A DNA stretch of 64,000 nucleotides, taken from contig CAVVNT010000001.1 of NCBI GenBank assembly GCA_963749675.1, positions 310,001 to 374,000 of the forward strand, read 5' to 3'. Shown piece by piece: positions 9,087 through 16,991 of the stretch (position 1 is its first letter; every line of letters begins with the position of its first letter). Under the pieces are notes generated by a model. It saw only the letters and a list, made by a program, of their open reading frames with translations, was not told the origin of the DNA and made no database searches. Position numbers and translations under genes: made by a program. This DNA comes from Roseitranquillus sp963749675 (GTDB lineage Bacteria > Pseudomonadota > Alphaproteobacteria > Rhodobacterales > Rhodobacteraceae).

Positions 9087-9824
9087 CTAAAGCCGCGGCG
9101 GGGTCTCGACGGCGTGGTACGCCTCCAGCGGCAGACGGACGAGCCCGTGCAATCCGAGCGTGTCGCGATGCTCGTCCGGCAGCCCGGCGATGGCATTCTC
9201 CAGCGCGACAAACATTCGCGAGGCGTCACGGCTCGCGGCGGTGATGAAGGCCAGTCCGGGTGTGGCGCGGGTCTGGCCGAGGACGCGCAGCATCGGCATC
9301 GGCATCGGCGCGTGACGAGTGATGCCGCGCCAGGTGACAGCGTCGACCGCTGCGATGTCAGCGCGCTTCTCTGCGACCGCCCGGGCGCTTTCGACGTGAG
9401 CGCCAGTCTCCACCAGCCGGGCGAAGCGGATCGGCACCGCTGCGGCATCGGAGACCGGAGCAGCCCAGCCGGATTGCGAGTCGTAGCCGCTGACCGCGAG
9501 GGTGGAGCCGGCGAAATCAGCGAGCGTCGCGCGCCGATCGTCGCTGCGGACAAGCCACAGGCTGACATAGTGACCCGGCGGAGCAGAGATCTCGTAAGCG
9601 CCTGTCCCGACATAGGAAACGCGGCCGCGGAAGGTGGTGCGGAGGGGGAGGCCGCAGATCTGGCCGAGAGCGAGAGCGGGATGCGCCCACGTCTCGGCTG
9701 GGCTCATGTCGCGCGTCAGCGTCGGTGGCAGATCTCCGCCGTGTGCCTCGCGGACGAGGGACCAAAGAGCGTCGTGGGCGGCGGCGTTCTCGGGACGGTC
9801 GTACATCGGCAGGGCCGCGATCAC
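9087..9824 (-). CDS. PhnD/SsuA-like phosphate/phosphonate-type substrate-binding domain protein
   Basis: A 245-aa protein resembling the periplasmic phosphonate-binding superfamily: an initial strand IAALPMYDRPE, a central TLADFAGSTLAVSGYDSQSGW segment typical of the hinge and ligand loop, and GAHVESARAVAEKRADIAAVDAVTW, the second-domain helix and strand. No signal peptide is visible at the chosen ATG, so it may be cytoplasmic or mis-started. No permease or ATPase gene adjoins it, so a transport role is uncertain. Its start overlaps the TerB-like gene stop by 4 bp. Confidence 0.7.
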   Translation of the reverse strand: MIAALPMYDRPENAAAHDALWSLVREAHGGDLPPTLTRDMSPAETWAHPALALGQICGLPLRTTFRGRVSYVGTGAYEISAPPGHYVSLWLVRSDDRRATLADFAGSTLAVSGYDSQSGWAAPVSDAAAVPIRFARLVETGAHVESARAVAEKRADIAAVDAVTWRGITRHAPMPMPMLRVLGQTRATPGLAFITAASRDASRMFVALENAIAGLPDEHRDTLGLHGLVRLPLEAYHAVETPPRL

Positions 9825-10261
9825 CCCTTCTTTTCAGCCCTTTGGCGGGCGACCGCACTGTCCTGGTCGGTCACGCCGAGGAGCGGGGCGACGGTGCGAA
9901 GGAGGGCGTTCTCCTCAGGGTCGCGCTCTCCGTCGGCCAGGACGATTTCCCACATGGATTCAATCAATTGCGTCCGGTCCTCATAGGCGACGGCGTCCTT
10001 GAGGGCGCGGGTGAAGCGGACCGTGTCGGGCGCCTCGGCCTCCAGCGCCTCGGCCTCGCGGCGCAAGCGCGATGCTTCGAAAGGGGAGAGATCATAGCGA
10101 CTTACGAGAATGCGATCGATCTGCGCCACCTCCTCGGGGGCGTAGTCGCCGTCGGCGCGGGCGATCCTCACGAGCAGCGCGGCGAGGGCCGTTCGCGCGT
10201 CGGGCTCGGGCAGCGGCGCGGGCTCGGTTTCGGTGAGGCGGCGGATGAGATCGAAGACCAT
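9821..10261 (-). CDS. TerB-family (tellurite-resistance-like) protein
   Basis: A 146-aa, mostly helical cytoplasmic protein. The TerB-like domain is seen as two matching acidic metal-binding-type segments, LVRIARADGDYAPEEVAQIDRIL near residue 30 and IVLADGERDPEENALLRTVA near residue 108. This repeated A-DG-hydroxyl/acid pattern defines the family. The biochemical role is not established; relatives occur with stress and membrane-associated systems. It is co-transcribed with the PhnD-like gene through a 4-bp overlap. A divergent gene starts 174 bp away at 10435. Confidence 0.8.
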   Translation of the reverse strand: MVFDLIRRLTETEPAPLPEPDARTALAALLVRIARADGDYAPEEVAQIDRILVSRYDLSPFEASRLRREAEALEAEAPDTVRFTRALKDAVAYEDRTQLIESMWEIVLADGERDPEENALLRTVAPLLGVTDQDSAVARQRAEKKG

Positions 10262-10434
10262 GTGCGCTACATAGGCCGGCAGGGCGCCGCGCGCCAGCGG
10301 GTCGGAAGTTCACAAGTTCTGTACATTTCTGGACCCCGGTTTGTCGTGAAAGGTACGTTTTCGTTCGCGTCCGTTCCGCCGCAACCGACGGCCTCTCCGG
10401 CGCATTGGGAGGCGACGACGAAAGGGAGGTACCG

Positions 10435-10762
10435 ATGGCGAAGTCGCGCGACGAGGTCTGGGGCGAGTGGAGCGATGGCGTCAACATGGCGCCCAGGGAG
10501 CTGGAGGAGTGGCTGGAGACCGACGAGAGCCGGTCGGTCGGCGACAGCGACGACGGCGAGTTCGACCGGGCACTATTCCGGTCGCCGGATCGTGGAGATC
10601 AGGCGGACGAAGAAGGCGGACCTCACCGACGACGACTGGGACTGGATGGCGAAGGTGGTGGGGTACATCAACCGCCACACCGCGCAGCGTCCCTCCGGGG
10701 ATGTCGCGGCGAGCGACTGGCGCTACTCGCTGATGAACTGGGGTCACGACCCGCTGAAGTGA
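10435..10762 (+). CDS. DUF3140 family protein (frameshifted)
   Basis: After removing one base this encodes about 108 aa. The first part, MAKSRDEVWGEWSDGVNM through DESRSVGDSDDGE, lies in one frame. STGHYSGRRIVEI through WRYSLMNWGHDPLK lies in the next. The junction is at about 10561, where an extra T in GAG[T]TCGACC explains the break. ATG 10435 follows an excellent AAAGGGAGGT ribosome site at 10421-10430. DUF3140 proteins are small, soluble and of unknown function, with the highly conserved C-terminal SLMNWGHDP. The mini-protein at 10798 follows 35 bp downstream with its own GGAGGAGG site. Confidence 0.75.
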
Positions 10763-10797
10763 CGGACGGCCGTACCGTGGGAGGAGGAGGGTCGGAC

Positions 10798-11010
10798 ATG
10801 CCGGAGGCGCGGCGCGAGACGGTGATCACCTGCCCCGAATGCGGGCACCGGAGGGAGGAGACCATGCCTCTCGACGCCTGCCAGTTCTTCTACGACTGCC
10901 GGGGCTGCGGTGCGGTCCTGCGGCCGAGGCCGGGCGATTGCTGCGTCTTCTGTTCCTACGCGACGGTCCCGTGCCCGCCGGTGCAGGCGGGAGCGGGGTG
11001 CGGCGGCTGA
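10798..11010 (+). CDS. small cysteine-rich protein with GDCCxFCSY motif
   Basis: A 70-aa protein with a CPECGH zinc-ribbon-like knuckle near residue 12, a second CRGCG knuckle near residue 34 and the block GDCCVFCSYATVPCPPVQ near residue 46. Ten cysteines in 70 residues point to metal binding or a redox role. Small proteins with this GDCC...CPP block recur in bacteria and, as I recall, often lie beside metal transport genes, but I see no such gene here. ATG 10798 is preceded by GGGAGGAGGAGGG, an exceptionally strong ribosome site. The function is unknown. Confidence 0.75.
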   Translation: MPEARRETVITCPECGHRREETMPLDACQFFYDCRGCGAVLRPRPGDCCVFCSYATVPCPPVQAGAGCGG

Positions 11011-11047
11011 AGGGCGAGGCGACGGGTCGCCGCCGTCCGATGTCAGG

Positions 11048-11638
11048 TCAGCCCGATTGCGGCTGCATCACCGGAAGGCCGAGCAGCCGCCAGGTCTGCA
11101 TTCCGCCCCGGTAGTAGCGGATGCGGTCGGCCGGGTAGCCCTCGGCGATGATGGCGCGGATGGCGGTGGGCGACTGGCCGCACCAGAGGCCGTTGCAGAA
11201 CATCACGACCCGGTCTGCGTCGCTGCAGTCCCAGCCGTCGAAGTCGGGCTCGCAGCCGAGTTCTTCCAGACGGTCGACGACCTGGTTGTAGGGCAGGCTG
11301 ACGGCGCCGGGGATGGTGCCGCCCTTCCACCAGTCGTAGGTGCGGCTGTCGATGACCTTTACGTCAGGGTCCTGCAGCGCTTCGAGGAGCTCGAGCTCGC
11401 CGATGGTCTCGACGCCCTCGGCCGGGGTCATCGGCTGGATGCAGAAGGGCGGGCAGGCGCGGGCGACCTGCGCCCACTCGCCCTCGAGAGTGGCCGCGTT
11501 GTCCTGCTCGCGCTCGATGACGAAGGGGCCGTCCGGCGTCGGGACGGTCACGTTCTGCTGGTCGGGCTGCAGCATCACCGGTTCTGCCGCGACCGGGCCC
11601 GCGAGCAGCAGGGCCGCCAGGATGGCTCTGGGGAACAC
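11048..11638 (-). CDS. secreted rhodanese-like domain protein
   Basis: I start this 196-aa protein at GTG 11638, 9 bases after an AGGAGG site, giving the signal peptide VFPRAILAALLLAGPVAAEP. The ATG further upstream (11749) would add a non-signal extension. The rhodanese domain occupies the second half: VIDSRTYDWWKGGTIPGAVSLPY near residue 98 and the active loop VVMFCNGLWCGQSPTAI near residue 150, with two cysteines (CNGLWC) as in CxxCW-type periplasmic rhodaneses. It is expected to bind or transfer sulfur or act as a thiol redox protein in the periplasm. It converges with the Cys-rich mini-protein gene. Confidence 0.82.
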   Translation of the reverse strand: MFPRAILAALLLAGPVAAEPVMLQPDQQNVTVPTPDGPFVIEREQDNAATLEGEWAQVARACPPFCIQPMTPAEGVETIGELELLEALQDPDVKVIDSRTYDWWKGGTIPGAVSLPYNQVVDRLEELGCEPDFDGWDCSDADRVVMFCNGLWCGQSPTAIRAIIAEGYPADRIRYYRGGMQTWRLLGLPVMQPQSG

Positions 11639-11819
11639 GTGTTCGTACCTCCTCCGCGTGCTGACGGCTGAGCCTAGCATGGGATGGTGGAGGGAGGAAA
11701 CGCGTGATCGCATGTGCCGCTGAGTGGCGGTCACGATCGACGTGTGCATTCTGGAGAGAGGAGGGCGAACCGGTGTCGCCTCTGGTCGATGCGGCTCCGG
11801 GTGGAGCGGCGGAGCGGCC

Positions 11820-11839
11820 GGTGCGCGCGAACACGCACC
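11820..11839. repeat. REP-like palindrome
   Basis: GGTGCGCG and CACGCACC arms flank a CGAA loop, with one mismatch. It is similar in design to the palindrome at 12283-12300 and lies close to a decayed REP-associated transposase. Confidence 0.5.
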
Positions 11840-11851
11840 CAGCGCTCGGTC

Positions 11852-12022
11852 CTACTTGCGGAAGATGTCCTTGACCTTGGCGATGCCCTTCTGGATCGAG
11901 CCTTCGGCCTGATCGGCCTTGCCGCTCTGCTCGGTCTGACGGTCGCCGGTCGCCTTGCCGACACCTTCCTTGACCTTGCCGCCGACGTCCTTGGCTTGGC
12001 CCTTGGTGTGATCTTCGTTCAT
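11852..12022 (-). CDS. CsbD family stress-response protein
   Basis: A 56-aa protein read from ATG 12022. The sequence MNEDHTKGQAKDVGGKV followed by KEGVGKATGDRQTEQSGKAD is the CsbD signature: repeated Lys/Gly/Asp/Gln-rich segments without a hydrophobic core. A reverse-strand AGGAAG element lies just upstream of the start. CsbD-like proteins are small, abundant and induced by general stress, with unknown mechanism. It stands alone, between the rhodanese gene and the IS cluster. Confidence 0.85.
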   Translation of the reverse strand: MNEDHTKGQAKDVGGKVKEGVGKATGDRQTEQSGKADQAEGSIQKGIAKVKDIFRK

Positions 12023-12282
12023 GTCGTTCTTCCTCTCGCGGGTACAGGGGGCTCAACGGGCTGCCGGATGCATTGTTCCGCAAGGGCAGGCGGGAGGCAG
12101 CTTCCGGCATGGCCGCCGGGAGGGGACGACGCAGGCGGCATCGCGCGGCTGGAGGGCTGAGGCGCGCCCGGAATCGGTCCGGCGGACCGATTTCAGCTGG
12201 CGAAGCCCGGCGGGTGTCGCCCTCGGTCGAGACACAGAGGCAAGTCCATGGCGGCGACTTAGGTGGAGTTCGTGTCGAGGTA

Positions 12283-12300
12283 GTGCGTGCGAGCACGCAC
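12283..12300. repeat. REP-like palindrome, perfect 7-bp stem
   Basis: GTGCGTG and CACGCAC arms around a CGAG tetraloop. It resembles the palindromes mobilised by REP-associated tyrosine transposases and lies 16 bp before the remnant of such a gene. Confidence 0.55.
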
Positions 12301-12315
12301 CTACGCTTGCTTGGC

Positions 12316-12447
12316 AATCCGGTTCGGCACGGGCTGGCGGCGCGGCCGGTGGATTGGCGGTATTCGTCGATCCATCGCGACATCAGGTTTGGCCGCGTCG
12401 ATCCCGAGTGGGCCGCGACCGAGGAGGACGGGATGCTCGGGGAGTAG
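12316..12447 (+). pseudogene. REP-associated tyrosine transposase (RAYT), C-terminal remnant
   Basis: The frame reads NPVRHGLAARPVDWRYSSIH and RDIRFGRVDPEWAA, ending at a TAG stop at 12445. The NPV-HGL-P-DW-YSS pattern is the conserved C-terminal block of the RAYT/Y1 (IS200-like) family. No HUH motif or catalytic Tyr is found upstream in any frame, so only about 43 codons survive. The stop codon lies within a REP-like hairpin. Confidence 0.65.
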
Positions 12448-13570
12448 GACGGGGTTCACCCCGCTACGCACCGCACGGGACGCCGAGGACGGTTGGCGTG
12501 AGCGAGGAGGCCGGTGGTGGGGACCGCGGGGTGGAGCCACGCCCTACGCTTGCTGCTGCGGCGACTGCTCCATGAGGAGACGATATGGATCGCGGTCGAG
12601 GACCCTCGCAATGATTGCTTTCCAAGGAAGGCAGCATGCTTGGGAAACTCTGAAGAACCTCGGCTTTCGATCATGATCTGGTAGGCTGATGGCGAGCTTG
12701 CGGGAGCCGTCCTCGATGAAGCAGACCACCTTCGCCTCGCTGACCTACGCCACGAAGAAGAAGCGCACCCGGCGCGAGACGTTTCTCTCCGAGATGGAGT
12801 CGGTGGTGCCCTGGACGCGACTGATGGCGCTGATCGAGGCGCACTATCCGAAGGCGGGACCGAAGGGCGGGCGGCCGCCGATGCCGCTGGAGGTGATGCT
12901 GCGAGTCTACTGCCTGCAGCAGTGGTACGCCCTGTCCGATCCCGCGGCGGAGGAGGCACTCTACGACAGCGACGCGATGCGCCGGTTTGCTGGGCTGGAG
13001 CTGGGGGACGATGCGATCCCGGACGAGACCACGATCCTCAACTTCCGCCACCTGCTGGAACGGCACGAATTGACGCGGGCGATCTTCGAGGCGGTGAACG
13101 CCTGCCTTCGCGAGAAGGGCATCCTGCTGCGCGAAGGTACGCTGGTCGATGCGACGCTGATCGACGCGCCGAGCTCGACCAAGAACAAGCAGCGGTCCCG
13201 CGATCCGGAGATGACCAGTGCGAAGAAGGGCAACGAGTGGTACTTCGGCATGAAGGCGCATGTCGGCGTCGATCTCGACAGCGGTGTGGTCCACTCGATG
13301 GAAGCCAGCACCGCCAAGGTGCACGACAGCCAGAGGTTCAATGAGCTGCTACATGGCGACGAGCACGCGGTGTTCGGCGACAAGGGCTATGTCAGTGGCG
13401 AGCGCGAAGAGCTGTTCCGCAAGCAGGGCAAGGTTTGGGGCGTGATGCGCAAGGCACCGAAGGGCGGTCGGCTGCACCCCATCGACGAGCACATCAATCG
13501 GCTCATCGCCAGCCTGCGGGCCAGGGTCGAGCATCCGTTTCGGGTGCTGAAATGCCAGTTTGGTTATCGT

Positions 13571-14692
13571 AGTTCGCCCTGATCAACGTCCAACGCATTG
13601 ATTTTATTTGATGACGTGACGTTTTTGATATTTTCGAACCGCAGGGTTTGGTAGGTTTGGGGCGAGAACCCTGCAATTTCGGATCGACGCATGAAGCCCA
13701 AATCCCGTGCCCCTGAGCAGGACGACCTGTTGCGCCCGCGCTTGGCGGACATGATCGACCTGCGCCACGAACTGGTGAAGCTTGCCGGGCTGATCGACTG
13801 GGAGTTCTTCGAGGAGGAATGGGCGGGGTTCTTCCCGTCGCACACGGGGCGCCCGGCGACCTCTCCACGGCTGGTGGCGGGGCTGCTCTACCTCCAGCAC
13901 GCCTACCGGCTGTCGGACGAGGCGGTCGTGGCCCGGTGGGTGGAGAACCCGTACTACCAGCACCTCTGTGGCGAGACGTTCTTTCAGCACCGTCCTCCTG
14001 TCGATCCTTCGTCGCTGACGCGGTGGCGGAACCGGATCGGGGAGGAAGGTGCCGAGTGGCTCCTGACCAAGACGATCGAGGCCCGGCAGAAGCCGAAGGA
14101 CAAGCGGAAGCTCTATGCGCTGCACGAGCCTGAGGTGGACTGCATCTCCAAGGGCAAGGCGCGCGTCCGTTACGAGTTCGGCTCCAAGGTCTCGGTGGCG
14201 ACCACGCACAAGGAGGGCTTCGTCGTCGGCATGCGCGCGATGACCGGCAACCCGTACGATGGCCATACCTTGCGAGAAGCGCTCGAGCAGGTGGAGATCC
14301 TGACGGACACATCACCGAAGAGAGCCTTCGTCGACCGCGGCTATAGGGGTCATGGCGTTGAGACGACCGAGGTCTTCATCTCCGGCCAGCGCCGCGGCAT
14401 GACGCCGGCGCTCCGGCGCGACCTGCGCCGCCGCAGTGCAATCGAACCGGCGGTCGGCCACATGAAGACCGACGGCCGCCTCGCCCGCTGCGCCCTCAAG
14501 GGCACGCTCGGCGACGCACTCCACGCTGTCCTCTGCGGCTGCGGGCACAACATCCGCATGATCCTGGCCCATCTGAGGGCTCTTGTGGCAGTGATCCTCG
14601 CCGCGCTGATGGCAGCAATCGCCAACAACATCGAACAGGCCCGGCCAAACTACGCCACGACCGGCGCCGCGGCGTGATGTTCAGTGGCGACT
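13571..14692 (+). mobile_element. IS-B copy 1 (IS5 family), 1.1 kb internally deleted copy
   Basis: It is bounded by imperfect inverted ends AGTTCGCCCTGA / AGTCGCCACTGA and flanked by a 5-bp direct repeat ATCGT at 13566-13570 and 14693-14697, read directly from the interrupted IS-A. A second, truncated copy lies at 25959-26545 in the opposite direction. Confidence 0.8.
13691..14677 (+). pseudogene. IS5-family transposase of IS-B, in-frame internal deletion
   Basis: A 328-aa open frame, MKPKSRAPEQDDLLRPRLAD at the N-terminus and ANNIEQARPNYATTGAAA at the end. Relatives of this type are about 440 aa. Here TKTIEARQKPKDKRKLYALH joins N- and C-terminal parts directly, removing the central region that carries the first catalytic Asp. 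The second Asp (FVDRGYRGHG) and the Glu (AIEPAVGHMK) remain. The product is probably inactive but the element could be mobilised in trans by a full-length relative. The length comparison rests on my knowledge of the family, not a search. Confidence 0.7.
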
Positions 14693-15026
14693 ATCGTAAG
14701 ACCCGCTACCGCGGCCTGGCGAAGAACGAGGCCCAGCTGTTCGCGCTATTCGGGCTCGGGAACCTGTTTCTGGTCCGAACGCGGCTGATGGCCTGAGGCG
14801 GAGTCCGCCTCCAGCTATCGAAATCACCTGAAATGTGCCGAGGCATCGCGAAGACGAGGCCATCATCCATTCGCTGACGCCACTGCAGCCAACGACAATC
14901 GATAGATCAGACGTTCCCTAGAGGCAACCCGCGACGCGAATCCACTCCCGTCCGTCTATGCTCATGTGTGTTCCGTACTCGGCGGGACGAAGGCGGTAGT
15001 GATCTTGCCCCCGTTTCGCCGGACAC

Positions 15027-16256
15027 TCAGGCGGTTGCGGTATGAGCTGCGATGAACTCGCGTGGCGAGCGCATCTTCAGCCCTGAGTGCGGGTGGTTCT
15101 CATTGTAATCCTCGATCCACCCGCCGACGAGATCGAGGACGGCTTCGGCGTCCGGTAGCGGCGTGACGCGCATGTAATCCCGCTTCAGAGTGTTCACAAA
15201 GGCCTCCGAGATGCCGTTGCTTTCCGGGCTCTTCACCGGCGTGAAGCAGGGCCTCAGGCCGAGCTGGCTGGCGAAGATGCGCGTGTCGCGGGCGGTGTAG
15301 GGCGAGCCGTTGTCGCTGAGCATCTCGACCGGATGGGGTGTCTGGTTTCCGCTGAACCGTTTCTCGACCGCCTCGAGCATCATGTCGCGCACGTCCGATC
15401 CGCTGATGCCGGCGTTCGCCACGGCGCGCCAGGCGATGATCTCGCGGTCGTGCGCGTCGATGATGAAGGCGCCGCGGATGACGTCGCCGTTCCAGCAGGG
15501 GAACTCGAAGCCATCGCTGCACCACCTCAGGTTCGAGCGCATGACGATGACCTTGCCGTCGTGGGTGCGCGCCGGCCGATCGGTATGGCTCCGCGCAAGA
15601 AGCAGGTTGTTGGCTTGCATGATGCGGTAGACGCGCTTGTGGTTCACTGGCGCCAGTCCCTGCGCCCGCAGCTGCCGGTTCAGGATCGCCGTGATCCGCC
15701 GGTAGCCGTAGGTCGGCCGCGCCGCCACCAGCGTCGTGATCAACGGCAGCACCACCGCGTCTTGCGCCTTATGGTAGCGCCGCCGCGGCTTCGTTCTCCC
15801 GCTCAGCCGGTCATGCAGGTTCGAACGTGACACCCCGAGCGTCTGGGCCACGGCCGTCATCGGGAACCGTCCTTCAGCGGCGACCGCACGAGCAACGTCG
15901 GTTTTTTTGGCCGTGACCTGTCCAGCGCCTCCTTGAGGATCTCCACCTCGAGCGTCTTGCGCCCGAGCTGCCGCTCGAGCTCCCCTCCTCCAGCTGCCGG
16001 ACGGCCCGTCTCGCAGGCTCGACCTGGTCACCTCGTCGTCGCCGGTCACCGCCACGCTCCCTCCTTCCAGCATCAGCCTGCGCCAACGATAGAGGAGGTT
16101 CGGTGCCACGCCATTGCGTCGCGCGACGACCGAGATGCTCTCCCGCTCGTCCAGGGTCTCCTCCACGATCCGCAGCTTCTCCGCCGCGGACCAGCGGCGG
16201 CGTCGGCCGCCATCGGTGATGATCTCGATCTCAGACATGAGCACGTGCTCAGGCAT
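15027..16256 (-). pseudogene. IS3-family transposase orfA-orfB (orfA degraded)
   Basis: The N-terminal part, RRRRWSAAEKLRIVEETLDE and GVAPNLLYRWRRLM, is the HTH domain of OrfA. The catalytic domain of OrfB follows: RWCSDGFEF (D), MLSDNGSPYTARDTRIFASQ (D) and SPESNGISEAFVNTLKRDY (E). OrfA normally continues with a leucine-zipper region. That region (LERQLGRKTLEVEILKEALD) is present, but in a different frame, so OrfA carries two small shifts between about 15990 and 16035. An A7 run at 15902-15908 (minus strand AAAAAAA) sits at the orfA-orfB junction and is a classic -1 slippage site. The fused frame shown arises because the shifts cancel. Confidence 0.75.
15902..15908 (-). promoter_or_regulatory. 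A7 programmed -1 frameshift site of IS3 element
   Basis: Seven consecutive A (minus strand, context GCC-A7-CCG) at the orfA/orfB boundary. In IS3-family elements such a heptamer directs -1 slippage to make the OrfAB transposase. Confidence 0.65.
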
Positions 16257-16317
16257 ATGCCTAAGCCTCCATGGCTATGCCCAAGTCTCCGGTCGAAACG
16301 GGGGCCAGTTCAGGTAG

Positions 16318-16742
16318 CGACCAACCGCGATGCGTCAGCAGGTGGGACTTGCTTTCACGGAGCGCGGAGCCTCCTGAGGCGCAATGTCCTTCTTAGGCAG
16401 CCTCGAAAGAGGTCACACAGACGGTGACACAGTCGGACCTTCCGCATTGATAGAGTCCTGTGATGTCTCAGTAACTTGTACGGGACTCGGGACGTCCATT
16501 GCCTCTCCAGCGCTTCATTCTTGCGAACGCAAGACCTTGTCTCGAATCCTGCCAAACCACACCCCTTTCCACGCGAACCCATAATTTTGAAAGCCGTTCT
16601 TTGTGTGCCTTGGACGCGGGGTCTCGACGAGACGGCGCGCAACCGGCGAGGAGCGTGTGGGGAAAACGTGTGGTGAAGGGGGGGGCGAGGTACCTTGCCA
16701 AATTGTTGTTAATACTAAGCTTTTCCGCTGCCGTGATTGTGG
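16318..16742. other. intergenic stretch between IS3 element and tRNA-Ser
   Basis: About 425 bp with no convincing gene. Short open frames on both strands lack start signals and recognisable motifs. Composition is more AT-rich near 16540-16600 than the flanks, and a run of eight G lies at 16679-16686. It faces the 3' end of tRNA-Ser, a common integration side, but I see no integrase. Confidence 0.5.
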
Positions 16743-16829
16743 CGGAGAAGGTGGGATTCGAACCCACGGAAGGCTCTCACCTTCAACGGTTTTCAAGACC
16801 GCCGCAATAGACCACTCTGCCACTTCTCC
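16743..16829 (-). tRNA. tRNA-Ser (anticodon UGA)
   Basis: Minus strand: acceptor arms GGAGAAG and CTTCTCC with discriminator G, anticodon loop CTTGAAA giving UGA, an extended variable arm as expected for serine tRNA, and T-loop GGTTCGAATCC. About 87 nt; CCA is not encoded. Confidence 0.93.
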
Positions 16830-16991
16830 AGTGCGCCATGCAATAGCGAGTGGCGTACGGGATGTGAAGCGGCGGGGAGTGACTGAGGCCCGCCATGGTT
16901 CGGCGGATCGGCATTGCCGAGTACGATCGCGTCGTGACAAACCGGGCCGGGTGGACCTAGATCGCAGACGATCGTTTTCAGCCTGGAGTAG

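Larger units (their letters stand above)
12023..12641. other. gene-poor stretch with REP-like palindromes and transposase remnant
   Basis: No intact gene is convincing here. It holds a perfect palindrome (12283-12300), the C-terminal remnant of a REP-associated transposase (12316-12447) and a bulged hairpin at 12444-12467 (GTAG...GGGG-TTCA-CCCC...CTAC). Other open frames of 60-180 codons have no recognisable content. Confidence 0.6.
12689..14796 (+). pseudogene. IS5-family transposase (IS-A copy 1), disrupted by IS-B
   Basis: Joining 12689-13570 with 14698-14796 gives an uninterrupted 326-aa DDE transposase. Catalytic elements are TLVDATLIDAPSS (first Asp), AVFGDKGYVS (second Asp) and ARVEHPFRVLK (Glu). 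The break falls after LKCQFGYR, and the missing tail, KTRYRGLAKNEAQLFALFGL through RTRLMA, resumes right of IS-B. As it stands the product would end SSP* and lack 32 residues. The inverted copy at 24879-25858 has the tail but carries a frameshift, so neither copy is intact as written. Confidence 0.85.
12642..14917 (+). mobile_element. IS-A copy 1 (IS5 family), interrupted by IS-B
   Basis: The left end starts GGGAAACTCTGAAGAACCTC at 12642. The same segment occurs inverted at 24758-25905. Identity between copies extends through the transposase gene and about 120 bp beyond its stop, ending at 14917. Copy 1 is split at 13570 by IS-B, which is flanked by ATCGT duplications. I do not find a matching inverted repeat at the right end, so the segment may be an IS plus adjoining DNA that moved together. 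Confidence 0.75.
15000..16312 (-). mobile_element. IS3-family insertion sequence
   Basis: Terminal inverted repeats are TGATCTTGCCCCCGTTTCG at 15000 and the complement of TGAACTGGCCCCCGTTTCG ending at 16312. A 5-bp target duplication GGTAG flanks it at 14995-14999 and 16313-16317. The element is 1313 bp and carries overlapping orfA and orfB on the minus strand. Confidence 0.9.

Noticed and set aside
16318..16830. Integrative element at tRNA-Ser(UGA)
   Set aside because: IS elements cluster near its 3' end, but no integrase, excisionase or tRNA fragment repeat is visible.
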